Assembly: GCF_014200395.1 (NCBI RefSeq)
Contig: NZ_JACHBS010000001.1
Span: 2,480,001 to 2,544,000, forward strand
Reading direction: 5' to 3'
From: Microcella frigidaquae
GTDB taxonomy: Bacteria > Actinomycetota > Actinomycetes > Actinomycetales > Microbacteriaceae
Length of the DNA stretch: 64,000 nucleotides
Made by a program: the position numbers and the translations under genes
Notes under the pieces: model-generated
What the model was told of the DNA's origin: nothing
The model's database searches: none
The model's input: only the letters and a program-made list of their open reading frames with translations
In this document: positions 52,415 through 61,575 of the stretch, one piece after another
Numbering within the stretch: the stretch's first letter is position 1
Layout: each line of letters begins with the position of its first letter

Positions 52415-53274
52415 CGCGCGGCGCTCCTCTGCAGTCGACGGAACAGGATGACGATGAGGGTCATGACGATCGCCAGGAGCACGAATGCGACCGCCGAGGC
52501 CTCACCGAGACGGAAGAACTGGATACCGGTCTGGTAGGTGAAGTACTGGATGGTCTCGGTCGCGGTGCCCGGCCCGCCTCGGGTCGTCGCGTAGACGTAC
52601 TCGAACACCTTGAGTGCGTCGAGCGACCGCAGCAGAATGGCAACGGTCAGCACCGGAGTGAGCAGCGGCAGCACGACACGGCGGAAGGTGTACCAAGCGC
52701 TCGCCCCGTCCACCCGGGCGGCCTCGAGCGGCTGCCGGGGGATCGACTCGAGCCCGGCCAGGAGCAGCAGCACCATGAATGGTGTCCACTGCCAGACATC
52801 GATGAAGGCCAGGGTGACCAGCGCGTTGCTCGGGCCGAAGAAGTCGTAGGAGATACCGATCGTGCGCAGGGCCGCTGGTATGGCTCCGAGCTGGTCGTTT
52901 AGCAGGAACCGGAAAGTGAGCCCGACGGCGATCGGCGTGATGAACATTGGTGCCAGCAGCATCGCGCGGGTGAGATCACGCGCCCACTTCTGCTTCTGCA
53001 AGGCGAGGGCGATGGCGAGGCCGAGCACGGTCTGAAGGGCAACGGCGACGATCACGTAGATGGCGGTGTTCGAGAACGCGTTCCACATCCGCGGGTCGGT
53101 GAGCACGAAGAAGTAGTTATCCAGCCCGACGAAGTCGGGGGCTCCGCGACTTGTCAGTCGGTAGTCGGTGAGACTCAGGTACAGCGCGTACCCGAGGGGG
53201 AACCCGACAGCGACGCCGGTGATGGTCAAGACCGGAGCGAGCATCGCCCAGCGGAAAGTCATCGTTGGTGTCAC
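52411..53274 (-). CDS. Carbohydrate ABC transporter permease (MalF/UgpA type)
   Basis: 287 aa with six membrane segments and the EAA loop LEAARVDGASAWYTFRRVVLPLLTP. It forms the heterodimeric channel with the next gene product. It lies 36 bp behind the binding-protein gene. Confidence 0.92.
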   Translation of the reverse strand: MTPTMTFRWAMLAPVLTITGVAVGFPLGYALYLSLTDYRLTSRGAPDFVGLDNYFFVLTDPRMWNAFSNTAIYVIVAVALQTVLGLAIALALQKQKWARDLTRAMLLAPMFITPIAVGLTFRFLLNDQLGAIPAALRTIGISYDFFGPSNALVTLAFIDVWQWTPFMVLLLLAGLESIPRQPLEAARVDGASAWYTFRRVVLPLLTPVLTVAILLRSLDALKVFEYVYATTRGGPGTATETIQYFTYQTGIQFFRLGEASAVAFVLLAIVMTLIVILFRRLQRSAAR

Positions 53275-53310
53275 TGCCGGGTTCCCTTTCTCAATGTGGT
53301 TCGCCGTCGC

Positions 53311-54615
53311 CTAGCGCTGGATGCGCTCGACGGCAGCCTGGGCGTCGGCCAGGGCCTGCTCGACCGTCTTCGTGCCAGCGACGGCCTCGCTCAGCTCAGT
53401 GCCGACGGCCTGGATCATCTCCTCGCCACCAAGACCCTGCGAGAGCGGGGCCGCGTCGGAGAGGATGGCGATGATCGCCGCGTAGTAGTCCTCGCCGTAG
53501 CCCGACTCGAGAACCGTCGGGTTGCTCAGCGTGCTCTCACGGATCGCGGCACCGCCAGCGACGACGCGCTCGACGTCGACGGCCGGCGAGGTGATCCACG
53601 CCACGAATGCCCAGGCAGCGTCGGACGCGGCGGAGTTGGCCGGAATCGCCCAGCTCCAGGAACCGAGAACCTGCTTGCCGCCGGGCATCGGGGCCAGAGC
53701 GAACGAGCCAGCCAGGTCTCCGGAAGCGCCCTCGGGGTTATTGAGGCCCGGGAGGTTCCAGTTGTAGCTGATCATCGACGCCGACTGGCCGCTGGACACC
53801 GAGCGGAAAGCCTCGTCGAACGCCCAGTTCGAGCTGTTCGCCGGAGCCGCGGTCGTGAAGGCCTCGATGTACGCATCGAGGGCAGCGGCGGCCTCCGGCG
53901 TGTCGAGGGTGGGGTTGCCTTCCTCGTCGTAGATCGAGCCACCTGCCGCGAAGAGCCAGTTTGCCCACTCCTCGAAGATCTTGTATCCGCGCTGCGGCTG
54001 CATCGCGATACCCGTGCGATCGCTCGTGGTGAGCTGCTGTACGTTCGCGACGAGCTCGTCGAGGGTGCTCGGCAATTCCAGCCCCGCCTCCTCGTAGAGG
54101 TCGGTGCGGTAGAGGTAGCCGAGTGCGTAGTTGTAGAACGGCACGCCATAGCGCACGCCGTCGACCTCGGTGATGTCGACCAGCGGCTGGAAGAAGTCCT
54201 CCGCCTGGTAGTCGGTCGTCGAGTCGATGCGAGCGTCGAGCGGCTCGAGGAAGCCCGCGTCGACGAAGTCATCCATCCAGGGGTTGTCAACGACGATCAG
54301 GTCGTAGGCGGGCTCGCTCGACTGGAACGACGCGATCAGCTTGTCGCGCATCTGGTCGAACGCGAGCGTCTCGATCTCGACCTCGATACCGGGGTACGTC
54401 TCGTTGAACGAGGCGACCAGATCAATGACGATGTCGGTGTCGGGAACACTCTCCATCAGGATCCGGACGGTGCCCTCCGTGTCGGTGGGGATGTCGCCCA
54501 GGCCCGACGAGGCCGGAGCGTCCGTTCCGCCGGATCCCGCGCATCCCGAGATGGTGAGAGCGAGCGCTGTCGCGAGGCCCATGGAGGCCAGAAGTCCTCG
54601 ACGTCGAGTACTCAT
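53311..54615 (-). CDS. Sugar-binding lipoprotein of ABC transporter
   Basis: 434 aa from the ATG at 54615. A twin-Arg-like MSTRRRG start, hydrophobic stretch and lipobox LTISGC (Cys 25) mark an exported lipoprotein. The body is an extracellular solute-binding family 1 protein (FDQMRDKLIASF..YDLIVVDNPWMDDF, LGSWSWAIPANS). It determines substrate choice; genes for an FGGY kinase and an SDR suggest a polyol or pentose. Confidence 0.9.
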   Translation of the reverse strand: MSTRRRGLLASMGLATALALTISGCAGSGGTDAPASSGLGDIPTDTEGTVRILMESVPDTDIVIDLVASFNETYPGIEVEIETLAFDQMRDKLIASFQSSEPAYDLIVVDNPWMDDFVDAGFLEPLDARIDSTTDYQAEDFFQPLVDITEVDGVRYGVPFYNYALGYLYRTDLYEEAGLELPSTLDELVANVQQLTTSDRTGIAMQPQRGYKIFEEWANWLFAAGGSIYDEEGNPTLDTPEAAAALDAYIEAFTTAAPANSSNWAFDEAFRSVSSGQSASMISYNWNLPGLNNPEGASGDLAGSFALAPMPGGKQVLGSWSWAIPANSAASDAAWAFVAWITSPAVDVERVVAGGAAIRESTLSNPTVLESGYGEDYYAAIIAILSDAAPLSQGLGGEEMIQAVGTELSEAVAGTKTVEQALADAQAAVERIQR

Positions 54616-54653
54616 GGGGTCACTTCCTTTCTGTGTTGGGTGGTGCAGGGTCG

Positions 54654-54675
54654 GACCGCTCGTTGGTGAGCGGTC
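54654..54675 (-). terminator. Intra-operon hairpin between SDR and binding-protein genes
   Basis: GACCGCTC and GAGCGGTC form a perfect 8-bp stem with a 6-nt loop, starting at the SDR stop codon. Without a T tract it is more likely an attenuator or mRNA-stabilising hairpin that sets the binding protein apart from the genes upstream. Confidence 0.45.
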
Positions 54676-55444
54676 AGTCCATGTAGGCGCCGCCGTTGAC
54701 CGACAGCGACTCGCCGGTGATGAACGCGGCGTCATCGGAGAGCAGGAACGAGACGCCGCGGGCGACATCCTCCGGGGTCTGCAGCCGCCCGAGCGGCGTG
54801 GCGGCGACCCACGAGCCGCGCACGGCCTCGGGGGTGGACCCGCTGAGTGCCGCCTCCCACGCCAGCTCCCGTTCCTGCATCGCCGTGGCGACGAAGCCGG
54901 GGCAGACCGCGTTCACAGTGATGTTGTGGCTGGCGAGTTCGAAGGCCATCGCCTGCGTCAGCCCGACGACGCCGAACTTGGAGGCCACGTAGTCGGCCAG
55001 GAAGGGCACACGGCCCTGCTTGCCCGCCATCGACGCGGTGTTCACAATCCGTCCGGAGGTGCCGTTGCGGATCATTGCGCGCGCGGCCGCCTGGCCGCAG
55101 AGGAAGACTCCCTTGAGGTTGACGTCGAGCGTGAGGTCGAGCTTCTCGCGTGGGATGTCGACGAACCGCTCCATGAATGAGATGCCCGCGTTGCTTACCC
55201 AGGCGTCGAGGCCGAGGCTGTCGGCGATCTCGTCGGCAACTGCTTGGGCGGCGTCACCGTTCGTGACGTCGAGCTGGCGGCTCACGTGGGTCTGACCGGC
55301 CGCGGTGGAGAGCAGTTCGCGGGTCTCGGCCGCTGCGACCTCGTTGACGTCGGTGGCGACAACGGTCCAGTCGCGGTCTGCCAACATGACGGCGATCGCG
55401 CGCCCGATGCCGGACCCGCTTCCAGTGATGACGACGGTGCTCAT
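54674..55444 (-). CDS. Short-chain dehydrogenase/reductase
   Basis: 256 aa. NAD(P)-binding TGSGSGIGRAI at the N-terminus, NAG-type WVSNAGIS, catalytic Ser in NTASMAG and YVASK (Tyr/Lys), with a FITGESLSVNGG end loop. Classical SDR. In this operon it probably oxidises a sugar alcohol or its phosphate to the ketose used by the kinase. The 4-bp overlap with the kinase gene indicates coupling. Confidence 0.9.
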   Translation of the reverse strand: MSTVVITGSGSGIGRAIAVMLADRDWTVVATDVNEVAAAETRELLSTAAGQTHVSRQLDVTNGDAAQAVADEIADSLGLDAWVSNAGISFMERFVDIPREKLDLTLDVNLKGVFLCGQAAARAMIRNGTSGRIVNTASMAGKQGRVPFLADYVASKFGVVGLTQAMAFELASHNITVNAVCPGFVATAMQERELAWEAALSGSTPEAVRGSWVAATPLGRLQTPEDVARGVSFLLSDDAAFITGESLSVNGGAYMD

Positions 55445-56928
55445 GCATGTGCCTTTCGGGAGAGGGAGTGGGAGAACGGTTCGAGGGCCGCACCCAGTTC
55501 ACGCCACTCTCGGTAAGCCGCGTCGTAGGTCGCGGCCGCGTCAGAGTCGGGGTGCACGGTGGGGCCGAGCGAGATGTAACGGTCGACGTCGGTCCACGCA
55601 TCCATCAGACCCACGCCGATAGCCGCGATCACGGCCGCACCGAAAGAGGCGCCGGGGTGGTCGACGATCGGGTGCAAGTCGGTGCCCAGCACGTCGGCAT
55701 GGATCTGCTTCCAGAGCTTCGACTTCGAGCCGCCATTGGTCACCATCGCGCGGGTCAGCGGGAGGCCGAGCTCACCGAAGACTTCTGCGTGGTGCCGGAA
55801 GCCGAAAGCGATCGACTCCAGCACCGCGCGGTACATCGCCCCGCGGGAGGTGCCGAGGTGGAGACCCACGAAGGCGCCCCGAAGGTCGGGGTCATGCAGG
55901 GGGCTCTTCTCGCCGAGGAAGTACGGCAGGCAGTACACGCCTACCGCCGGTTCGGCGGCGGCTTCGTCGTCGAGCCTCAGCAGTTCGGCCCCGCCGGTCA
56001 GTGCCTGGAACCAACGGATGAGGCTCCCCGATGTCGCCATGCACCCGTTCGGGAGCCAGAGACCAGGGACGGGGTGGGCGTCGAGGTACAGACGTTCATC
56101 CACGAGCGGGGACTCGCTGGCGACGAGCACATCGCCCGCACCCCCGAGCTTCACCAGCCAGTCACCGGGGGCCCGGACACCAGCAGAGTATGCGGAGAGC
56201 ACGTGATCGGCCCCGCCGACCACGAGAGGGATTCCGGAAGGAAGACCCATCCGCTCCGCCATCTCGCCCGACAGCGCGCCGACGATCGTGCCCGGTTCAA
56301 CGACCTCGGGGATCATGCCGCCGTCGATCTGCGCCACTGCGAAGGCCTCACCGAAACGCTCGCCGCCGACCGTGAACAGCCCCGACTCGAGAGCCCAGTT
56401 GCGCTCGACGTGCGGGCGGGCGCCCAGGCGCATGAGAACCCAGTCGTAGCTGCCGACGATCAGACGGGTTCGCGACCAGAGCTCAGACTCGTTGGCCTGC
56501 AGCCAGAGGAGGGTCGGCGCGACCGATTGCTGGCTGACGGCACTGCCCGTGGTCGTCACCGGGTCGAAGGAGCCGAGCTTTCGGGCAACGGCACCAATCT
56601 CCTCGACCGCTCGGGCGTCGCTCTGCAGGATCGCGCGTCGGAGGGGCAGGTGCGCCTCATCCAGGGCGACCACCGCAGGCACCATGCCTGTGGTCGAGAT
56701 CGCCGCGATTCGATTCGGGTCGACACCGTGGTGAGCGATGAGGTCAGCAACCGCTGAGATGGTGTTCTCGATCCACTCTGCGGTCTCGGCCTCGGCGATA
56801 CCGGGCCCATCTGTGTGGGCCCGCACACTGCGGCTGACCGCCAGAAGGCGACCATCCGCTGCATCGAAGGCGACCACTTTCGTTCCGGTCGTTCCGATGT
56901 CGATGCCGAGGCTGACGGTCGCGGTCAT
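55441..56928 (-). CDS. FGGY carbohydrate kinase, xylulokinase-like
   Basis: 495 aa. LGIDIGTTGTKVVAFD (phosphate 1), the SQQSVAPTLLWLQ region, GGADHVLSAYSAG and MVTNGGSKSKLWKQIHADVLG place it with the xylulokinases. It phosphorylates a ketose, probably xylulose or a related sugar. Overlaps the regulator (56925) and SDR genes by 4 bp. Confidence 0.88.
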   Translation of the reverse strand: MTATVSLGIDIGTTGTKVVAFDAADGRLLAVSRSVRAHTDGPGIAEAETAEWIENTISAVADLIAHHGVDPNRIAAISTTGMVPAVVALDEAHLPLRRAILQSDARAVEEIGAVARKLGSFDPVTTTGSAVSQQSVAPTLLWLQANESELWSRTRLIVGSYDWVLMRLGARPHVERNWALESGLFTVGGERFGEAFAVAQIDGGMIPEVVEPGTIVGALSGEMAERMGLPSGIPLVVGGADHVLSAYSAGVRAPGDWLVKLGGAGDVLVASESPLVDERLYLDAHPVPGLWLPNGCMATSGSLIRWFQALTGGAELLRLDDEAAAEPAVGVYCLPYFLGEKSPLHDPDLRGAFVGLHLGTSRGAMYRAVLESIAFGFRHHAEVFGELGLPLTRAMVTNGGSKSKLWKQIHADVLGTDLHPIVDHPGASFGAAVIAAIGVGLMDAWTDVDRYISLGPTVHPDSDAAATYDAAYREWRELGAALEPFSHSLSRKAHA

Positions 56929-57725
56929 GCGTGTTGTTCTTTCTCAGTCGCGGTCGGGGGCTGCACGCACACCACAGACACGCCAGCGGCGCGCGCACTG
57001 CGAAGGGTGGGGTGGTTCGGCTCGCCGTCGGTCACCAGGGTGTCGAGCTCGGACAGGTCCGCAATCGACACGAGTTGCACCTTGCCGAGCTTCGACGAGT
57101 CGGCGACGACGATGATGCGTTGCGCGGAGCGCGCCGCCGCGCGCTTCACGTGCGCTTCCGCATAGTGGTAATCGGTGACGCCCGCGGTGCCGTCCACGCC
57201 CGCCACGCCCATCACGAAGGTGCTCGCGTTGAAACGCTCGAGACTTTCCTGGGCGCCGGGGCCGATCAGGCTGAGTTCGCCGGGCCGCAGCTGACCGCCG
57301 GTCACGTACACGTCTGTGTCGGACTCGCTGCTGAGCTCGGTGGCCACGAGCAGGCTGGGCGTCACCACGGTGAGCGGCAGGTGCCGGGCGCGGATCTCAC
57401 GGGCGACGGCGAGGGCTGATGACCCGCTGTCGATGATCACGGTCTCGCTCGGCTGAAGCAGGTCGACGACGGCCGACGCGATGTGCGCCTTCTCGGTGGC
57501 TGCGAGGGCGGCCCGGGCGTCGAAGGAGGGTTCGGCGGCGGCAGAGCCGACGGAGATCGCGCCGCCCATCACGCGCCGCAACACGCCTTTGAGCTCGAGC
57601 GCCTCGACGTCACGGCGAATCGTCATCTCAGAGACGCCCAGTTCGGCGGCGAGCGTGGCGAAGTCGATCTCGCCGTTGTCGAGCACACGCTGCTCGATCA
57701 GTGCTCGTCGCCCTTGAACTGACAT
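56925..57725 (-). CDS. DeoR/GlpR-family transcriptional regulator
   Basis: 266 aa. The N-terminal winged helix (RRALIEQRVLDNGEIDFATLAAELGVSEMTIRRDVEALELKG) and the C-terminal sugar-phosphate-sensing DeoR domain (VIIDSGSSALAVAREI...YVTGGQLRPGELSLIGP) are complete. It is the first gene of the catabolic operon and probably represses it until a phosphorylated intermediate binds. Confidence 0.92.
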   Translation of the reverse strand: MSVQGRRALIEQRVLDNGEIDFATLAAELGVSEMTIRRDVEALELKGVLRRVMGGAISVGSAAAEPSFDARAALAATEKAHIASAVVDLLQPSETVIIDSGSSALAVAREIRARHLPLTVVTPSLLVATELSSESDTDVYVTGGQLRPGELSLIGPGAQESLERFNASTFVMGVAGVDGTAGVTDYHYAEAHVKRAAARSAQRIIVVADSSKLGKVQLVSIADLSELDTLVTDGEPNHPTLRSARAAGVSVVCVQPPTATEKEQHA

Positions 57726-57906
57726 GCGACCACAGTAGAGGCAAAGTGTGAGTAGATAACACCCCTTTGATTACATTTGTGTAAAAAGTTCCCAGTAGGT
57801 CGGGAAGTGTGCGAACATTTCACAACACTCGCGTCGCCATGGTGCGCACGCGCCCTCGATACCCCCGACCGACCACCCCGTCGGGCAGCAGAAAGAAGGA
57901 GCCTCT
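57726..57906. promoter_or_regulatory. Divergent control region, sugar operon and BtpA gene
   Basis: An AT-rich block in otherwise GC-rich DNA. On the minus strand TTTACA (57780-57785) and TGTTAT (57756-57761), 18 bp apart, could drive the catabolic operon. An imperfect palindrome, GTGTGCGAACATTTCACAACAC (~57805-57826), is a candidate DeoR operator, and AAGAAGGAG precedes the BtpA ATG. Confidence 0.5.
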
Positions 57907-58725
57907 ATGACCACCTGGTTGGACGACATCTTCGCGGTGGAGAAGCCCGTCATCGCGATGCTCCACCTGTCGGCTCTTCCGGGTGACCCCGGCTACGACG
58001 CGGAGGGCGGCCTTGACGCGGTGATCGCTCGCGCCCGCCAGGAACTGCATGATCTGCAGGCTGGCGGGGTTGACGGCGTCATGTTCTCGAACGAGTTCAG
58101 CCTGCCGTACCTCACGCAGACCGAGCCGATCACCGCCATCACCATGGCCCGGATCATCGGTGAGCTCCGCTCGGAGATCACCGTGCCGTTCGGCGTGAAC
58201 GTGCTGTGGGACGGCCGCGCGTCCATCGACCTGGCCATGGCGACCGGTGCTCGCTGGGTGAGGGAGATTTTCACCGGCGTCTACGCCAGCGACTTCGGCC
58301 TCTGGAACACGAACGTCGGCGAGGTTGCCCGTCATCGTGCGCGCGTCGGCGCCGCCGGGGTGAAGCTGCTGTTCAACATCGTTCCTGAATCGGCGACCTA
58401 CCTCGCCGACCGCGACCTGGAGTCGATCGCCAAGACCACCGTCTTCGCAACCCTCCCTGACGCGCTCTGCGTCTCGGGTGCGACCGCGGGTGCTCCGACC
58501 GATAGCCAGGCACTCGCCATCGTGAAGAAGGCCGCCGGCGCCGTGCCCGTGTTCGTGAACACGGGTGTGCGCGCCGAGAACATCGGCGACCAGCTCTCCA
58601 TCGCCGATGGCGCGGTGGTCGGCACCTTCTTCAAGCGCGACGGCCGCTTCGAGAATGCGGTCGACCCGGATCGGGTCGTCACGCTGATGACGGCCGCCCG
58701 CGAGTTCCGCGCGACCCTCTCCTAA
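57907..58725 (+). CDS. BtpA/SgcQ family protein
   Basis: 272 aa, a predicted TIM-barrel: PVIAMLHLSALPGDPGYD, GGVDGVMFSNEFSLPY, PFGVNVLWDGRASIDLA, SGATAGAPTD and GAVVGTFFKRDGRFEN are the family's conserved points. SgcQ-like proteins occur in sugar catabolic loci and the biochemical role is not settled. Divergent from, and probably co-regulated with, the DeoR-controlled operon. Confidence 0.88.
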   Translation: MTTWLDDIFAVEKPVIAMLHLSALPGDPGYDAEGGLDAVIARARQELHDLQAGGVDGVMFSNEFSLPYLTQTEPITAITMARIIGELRSEITVPFGVNVLWDGRASIDLAMATGARWVREIFTGVYASDFGLWNTNVGEVARHRARVGAAGVKLLFNIVPESATYLADRDLESIAKTTVFATLPDALCVSGATAGAPTDSQALAIVKKAAGAVPVFVNTGVRAENIGDQLSIADGAVVGTFFKRDGRFENAVDPDRVVTLMTAAREFRATLS

Positions 58726-58744
58726 CCAGAGCCCCGCTCCGCAT

Positions 58745-58842
58745 CTCCACAATTCAGGAGTTCGGGATGCTCGCGCCCGGTCGACACACCGCGCGAGCAT
58801 CCCGAACCGCCGTTTCTGAGCCAGTGCTCCTGAATTGTGGAG
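58745..58842. repeat. 98-nt palindromic element 1 (REPIN-like)
   Basis: CTCCACAATTCAGGAG (58745-58760) and its exact complement CTCCTGAATTGTGGAG (58827-58842) bound 98 nt. A second perfect 16-bp pair lies inside (58761-58776 with 58791-58806), giving a long hairpin. Two degenerate copies of the motif follow at about 58863-58920. It may act as a terminator for the BtpA gene. Confidence 0.75.
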
Positions 58843-58938
58843 ATTGTCGTCGGCTCATGATCTCGTGAAGTGTGGAGATGCCGCGCGGGGTTGCTGCTTC
58901 TGAATGGTGGAGACAGTCCGGTGGGGCAGACTCGGGGG

Positions 58939-61575
58939 GTGAGCCTTCTCGAGTCGATGCCGCGCCCCTACGAGGCCGGCGCGGCGTTCGACGCGATCGA
59001 GAACTGGGCCGTCGGGCAGGGGCTGAACCTGTACCCGGCGCAGGAGGAGGCGATCTTCGAGCTCGTCGCCGGCGCCCACGTCGTGCTCGCGACCCCCACG
59101 GGAAGCGGCAAGAGCCTCGTCGCCGTCGCCGCCCACGCGATCGCCCTCGCGCAGGGGCAGCGCACGTACTACACGGCGCCGATCAAGGCGCTCGTGAGCG
59201 AGAAGTTCTTCCAGCTCGTCGACATCTTCGGCGCGGAGAACGTCGGCATGGTGACGGGCGACTCGAGCGTCAACGGGGATGCGCCGATCATCTGCTGCAC
59301 GGCCGAGATTCTCGCCAATCAGGCGCTGCGCGAAGGCCCCGAGCTGGCGGCGGGCATCGTCGTCATGGACGAGTTCCACTACTACGCCGACCCCGAGCGC
59401 GGGTGGGCGTGGCAGGTGCCGCTGCTGACGCTGACGAACGCGCGCTTCCTGCTCATGAGCGCGACGCTCGGCGACATCACGCCGATCGCCGCCGACCTCG
59501 AACGCCGCACCGGGCACCCCGTCAGCGAGGTGACGCACACCGAGCGGCCGATCCCGCTGACCTTCGAGTACGTGCGCACCCCCGTGCACGAGACCGTCGA
59601 GCGGCTGCTCGACGAGCGCCAAGCGCCGATCTACATCGTGCACTTCAGCCAGGCGGCCGCGATGGAGCGCGCGCAGGCCCTGACGAGCATCCGCATCATC
59701 ACGCGCGAGCAGCGCGACGAGATCGCCGAGGCGATCGGCGACTTCCGCTTCGCGCGCGGCTTCGGCTCGACCCTCAGCCGCCTCGTGCGCGCCGGCATCG
59801 GCGTGCACCACGCGGGCATGCTGCCCAAGTACCGGCGCCTGGTCGAGGTGCTCGCCCAGCGCGGGCTGCTGCGGGTCATCTGCGGCACCGACACCCTCGG
59901 GGTGGGCATCAACGTGCCGATCCGCACCGTGCTGCTCACGGCGCTCAGCAAATTCGACGGCGAACGGATGCGCCAGCTCACGGCGCGCGAATTCCACCAG
60001 ATCGCCGGGCGAGCGGGTCGGGCCGGCTACGACACCGCGGGCCTCGTCGTGGTGCAGGCCCCCGACCACGAGGTGGAAAACCACCTCGCGACGACGAAGG
60101 CCGGCGATGACCCGAAGAAGCGCAAGAAGATCGTGCGCAAGTCGGCACCCGCCGGCTTCGTGACCTGGGGTGAAGGCAGCTTCGAGCGGCTCATCGGCGG
60201 GGCACCCGAACCGCTCGAGAGCCGCATGCAGGTGTCGGCGGCGATGCTCATCAACCTGATCGCGCGCGGGGGAGATGTGGTCGCCAACGCGCGCGCCCTG
60301 CTCACCGAGAACCATGAGCCGCCGCACCGGCGGCGCGAGCTCGTGCGCCGTGCGCTCGGCATCGCGAAGACCCTCGTGCGCGCGGGCGTCGTCGAGATCG
60401 ACCGCGCTGAGCCCGGAGCGGGCCTCCACAATTCAGGAGTTGGCGACACCGGCGAGCCGCGACACGCCCAGAGCGGGCATCCGGATGCCCCTGCCGAGGC
60501 AGCGGCTCCTGAATTGTGGAGACCGGCGCGGGTGCGGCTCACGGTCGACCTGCAGCCGAACTTCGCGCTCAACCAGCCGCTGAGCCCGTTCGCCCTCGCC
60601 GTCATCGGCGTGCTCGACCACACCGACGCCGATTACCCGCTCGACGTGATCAGCGTCATCGAATCGACTCTCGACAACCCGCGCCCAGTGCTCGCCCAGC
60701 AGCAGTTCAAGGCCCGCGGCGAGGCGGTCGCGGCCATGAAGGCCGACGGTGTCGAGTACGAGGCGCGCATGGATGCGCTCGAGGAGGTCGAGCACCCGCA
60801 GCCGCTCGCCGAGCTTCTGCACGCCATGTTCGAGACCTTCGCCGCCAGCCAGCCCTGGGTGCGCGACATCGAGCTGCGGCCGAAGAGCGTCGTGCGCGAC
60901 CTCTACGAGCGCGCGATGAGCTTCACCGAGTACGTCAGCTTCTACGGCCTCGCCCGCAGCGAGGGCCTGCTGCTGCGCTACCTCAGCGACGCCGACCGCG
61001 CGATCCGGCAGACGGTGCCCGACGAGGCGAAGACCGACGAGCTGCGCGACATCATCGAGTGGCTGCGCGAGCTCGTGCGGCAGGTCGACTCGAGCCTGCA
61101 GGACGAGTGGGAGCAGCTCGCCTCCGGCGCGGCGGCCGCCGGGCCCGACAGCGCGCCGGTACTGCCGCCCCGGCCGCCGGACGTCACCACCAACCGCCGG
61201 GCATTCCTCGTGCTCGTGCGCAATGAGCTCTTCCGTCGCGTGCAGCTCGCGGCGCTGCAGCGCGACGACGACCTCGTAGCGCTCGACCCCGATGCGGGCT
61301 GGCCCGAGGCGCTCGACGCCTACTACGCCGAGCACGAGGAGGTGCGCACGGGGGGCGACGCGCGCAGCGCATCCCTGGTTCAGATCGATGAGAATCCGAC
61401 CCGCGATCCCGACGCCGACGGTGCGACGGATGCGGCGCGCACCTGGCGCGTGCGGCAGGTGATCGACGACCCGGCCGGCGACCACGACTGGGGTATCGAC
61501 GCGATCGTCGACCTCGAGGCGAGCATCGCCGAGGGATCCGCCGTGGTGCGGGTCCTCGGACTGAACCGCCTCTAG
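58939..61575 (+). CDS. Ski2-like DEAD/DEAH helicase with DUF3516
   Basis: 878 aa from the GTG at 58939; an ATG at 58957 is an alternative. Motifs: ATPTGSGKS (~51), MDEFHYY (~143), MSATLGD, HHAGMLPKYR, GVGINVP and QIAGRAGRAGYD; then DUF3516 to the end (RRVQLAALQRDD...HDWGIDAIVDL). It probably remodels RNA. Residues ~495-528 (GLHNSGVGDTG...APELWRP) are encoded by a 98-nt palindromic element inserted in frame. Confidence 0.88.
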   Translation: MSLLESMPRPYEAGAAFDAIENWAVGQGLNLYPAQEEAIFELVAGAHVVLATPTGSGKSLVAVAAHAIALAQGQRTYYTAPIKALVSEKFFQLVDIFGAENVGMVTGDSSVNGDAPIICCTAEILANQALREGPELAAGIVVMDEFHYYADPERGWAWQVPLLTLTNARFLLMSATLGDITPIAADLERRTGHPVSEVTHTERPIPLTFEYVRTPVHETVERLLDERQAPIYIVHFSQAAAMERAQALTSIRIITREQRDEIAEAIGDFRFARGFGSTLSRLVRAGIGVHHAGMLPKYRRLVEVLAQRGLLRVICGTDTLGVGINVPIRTVLLTALSKFDGERMRQLTAREFHQIAGRAGRAGYDTAGLVVVQAPDHEVENHLATTKAGDDPKKRKKIVRKSAPAGFVTWGEGSFERLIGGAPEPLESRMQVSAAMLINLIARGGDVVANARALLTENHEPPHRRRELVRRALGIAKTLVRAGVVEIDRAEPGAGLHNSGVGDTGEPRHAQSGHPDAPAEAAAPELWRPARVRLTVDLQPNFALNQPLSPFALAVIGVLDHTDADYPLDVISVIESTLDNPRPVLAQQQFKARGEAVAAMKADGVEYEARMDALEEVEHPQPLAELLHAMFETFAASQPWVRDIELRPKSVVRDLYERAMSFTEYVSFYGLARSEGLLLRYLSDADRAIRQTVPDEAKTDELRDIIEWLRELVRQVDSSLQDEWEQLASGAAAAGPDSAPVLPPRPPDVTTNRRAFLVLVRNELFRRVQLAALQRDDDLVALDPDAGWPEALDAYYAEHEEVRTGGDARSASLVQIDENPTRDPDADGATDAARTWRVRQVIDDPAGDHDWGIDAIVDLEASIAEGSAVVRVLGLNRL
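60424..60521. repeat. 98-nt palindromic element 2, inside the helicase gene
   Basis: The same 16-bp terminal inverted repeats as element 1, CTCCACAATTCAGGAG (60424-60439) and CTCCTGAATTGTGGAG (60506-60521), and exactly the same total length, but a different interior. It lies in a coding region and stays in frame, adding ~33 residues between conserved parts of the helicase. Confidence 0.8.
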
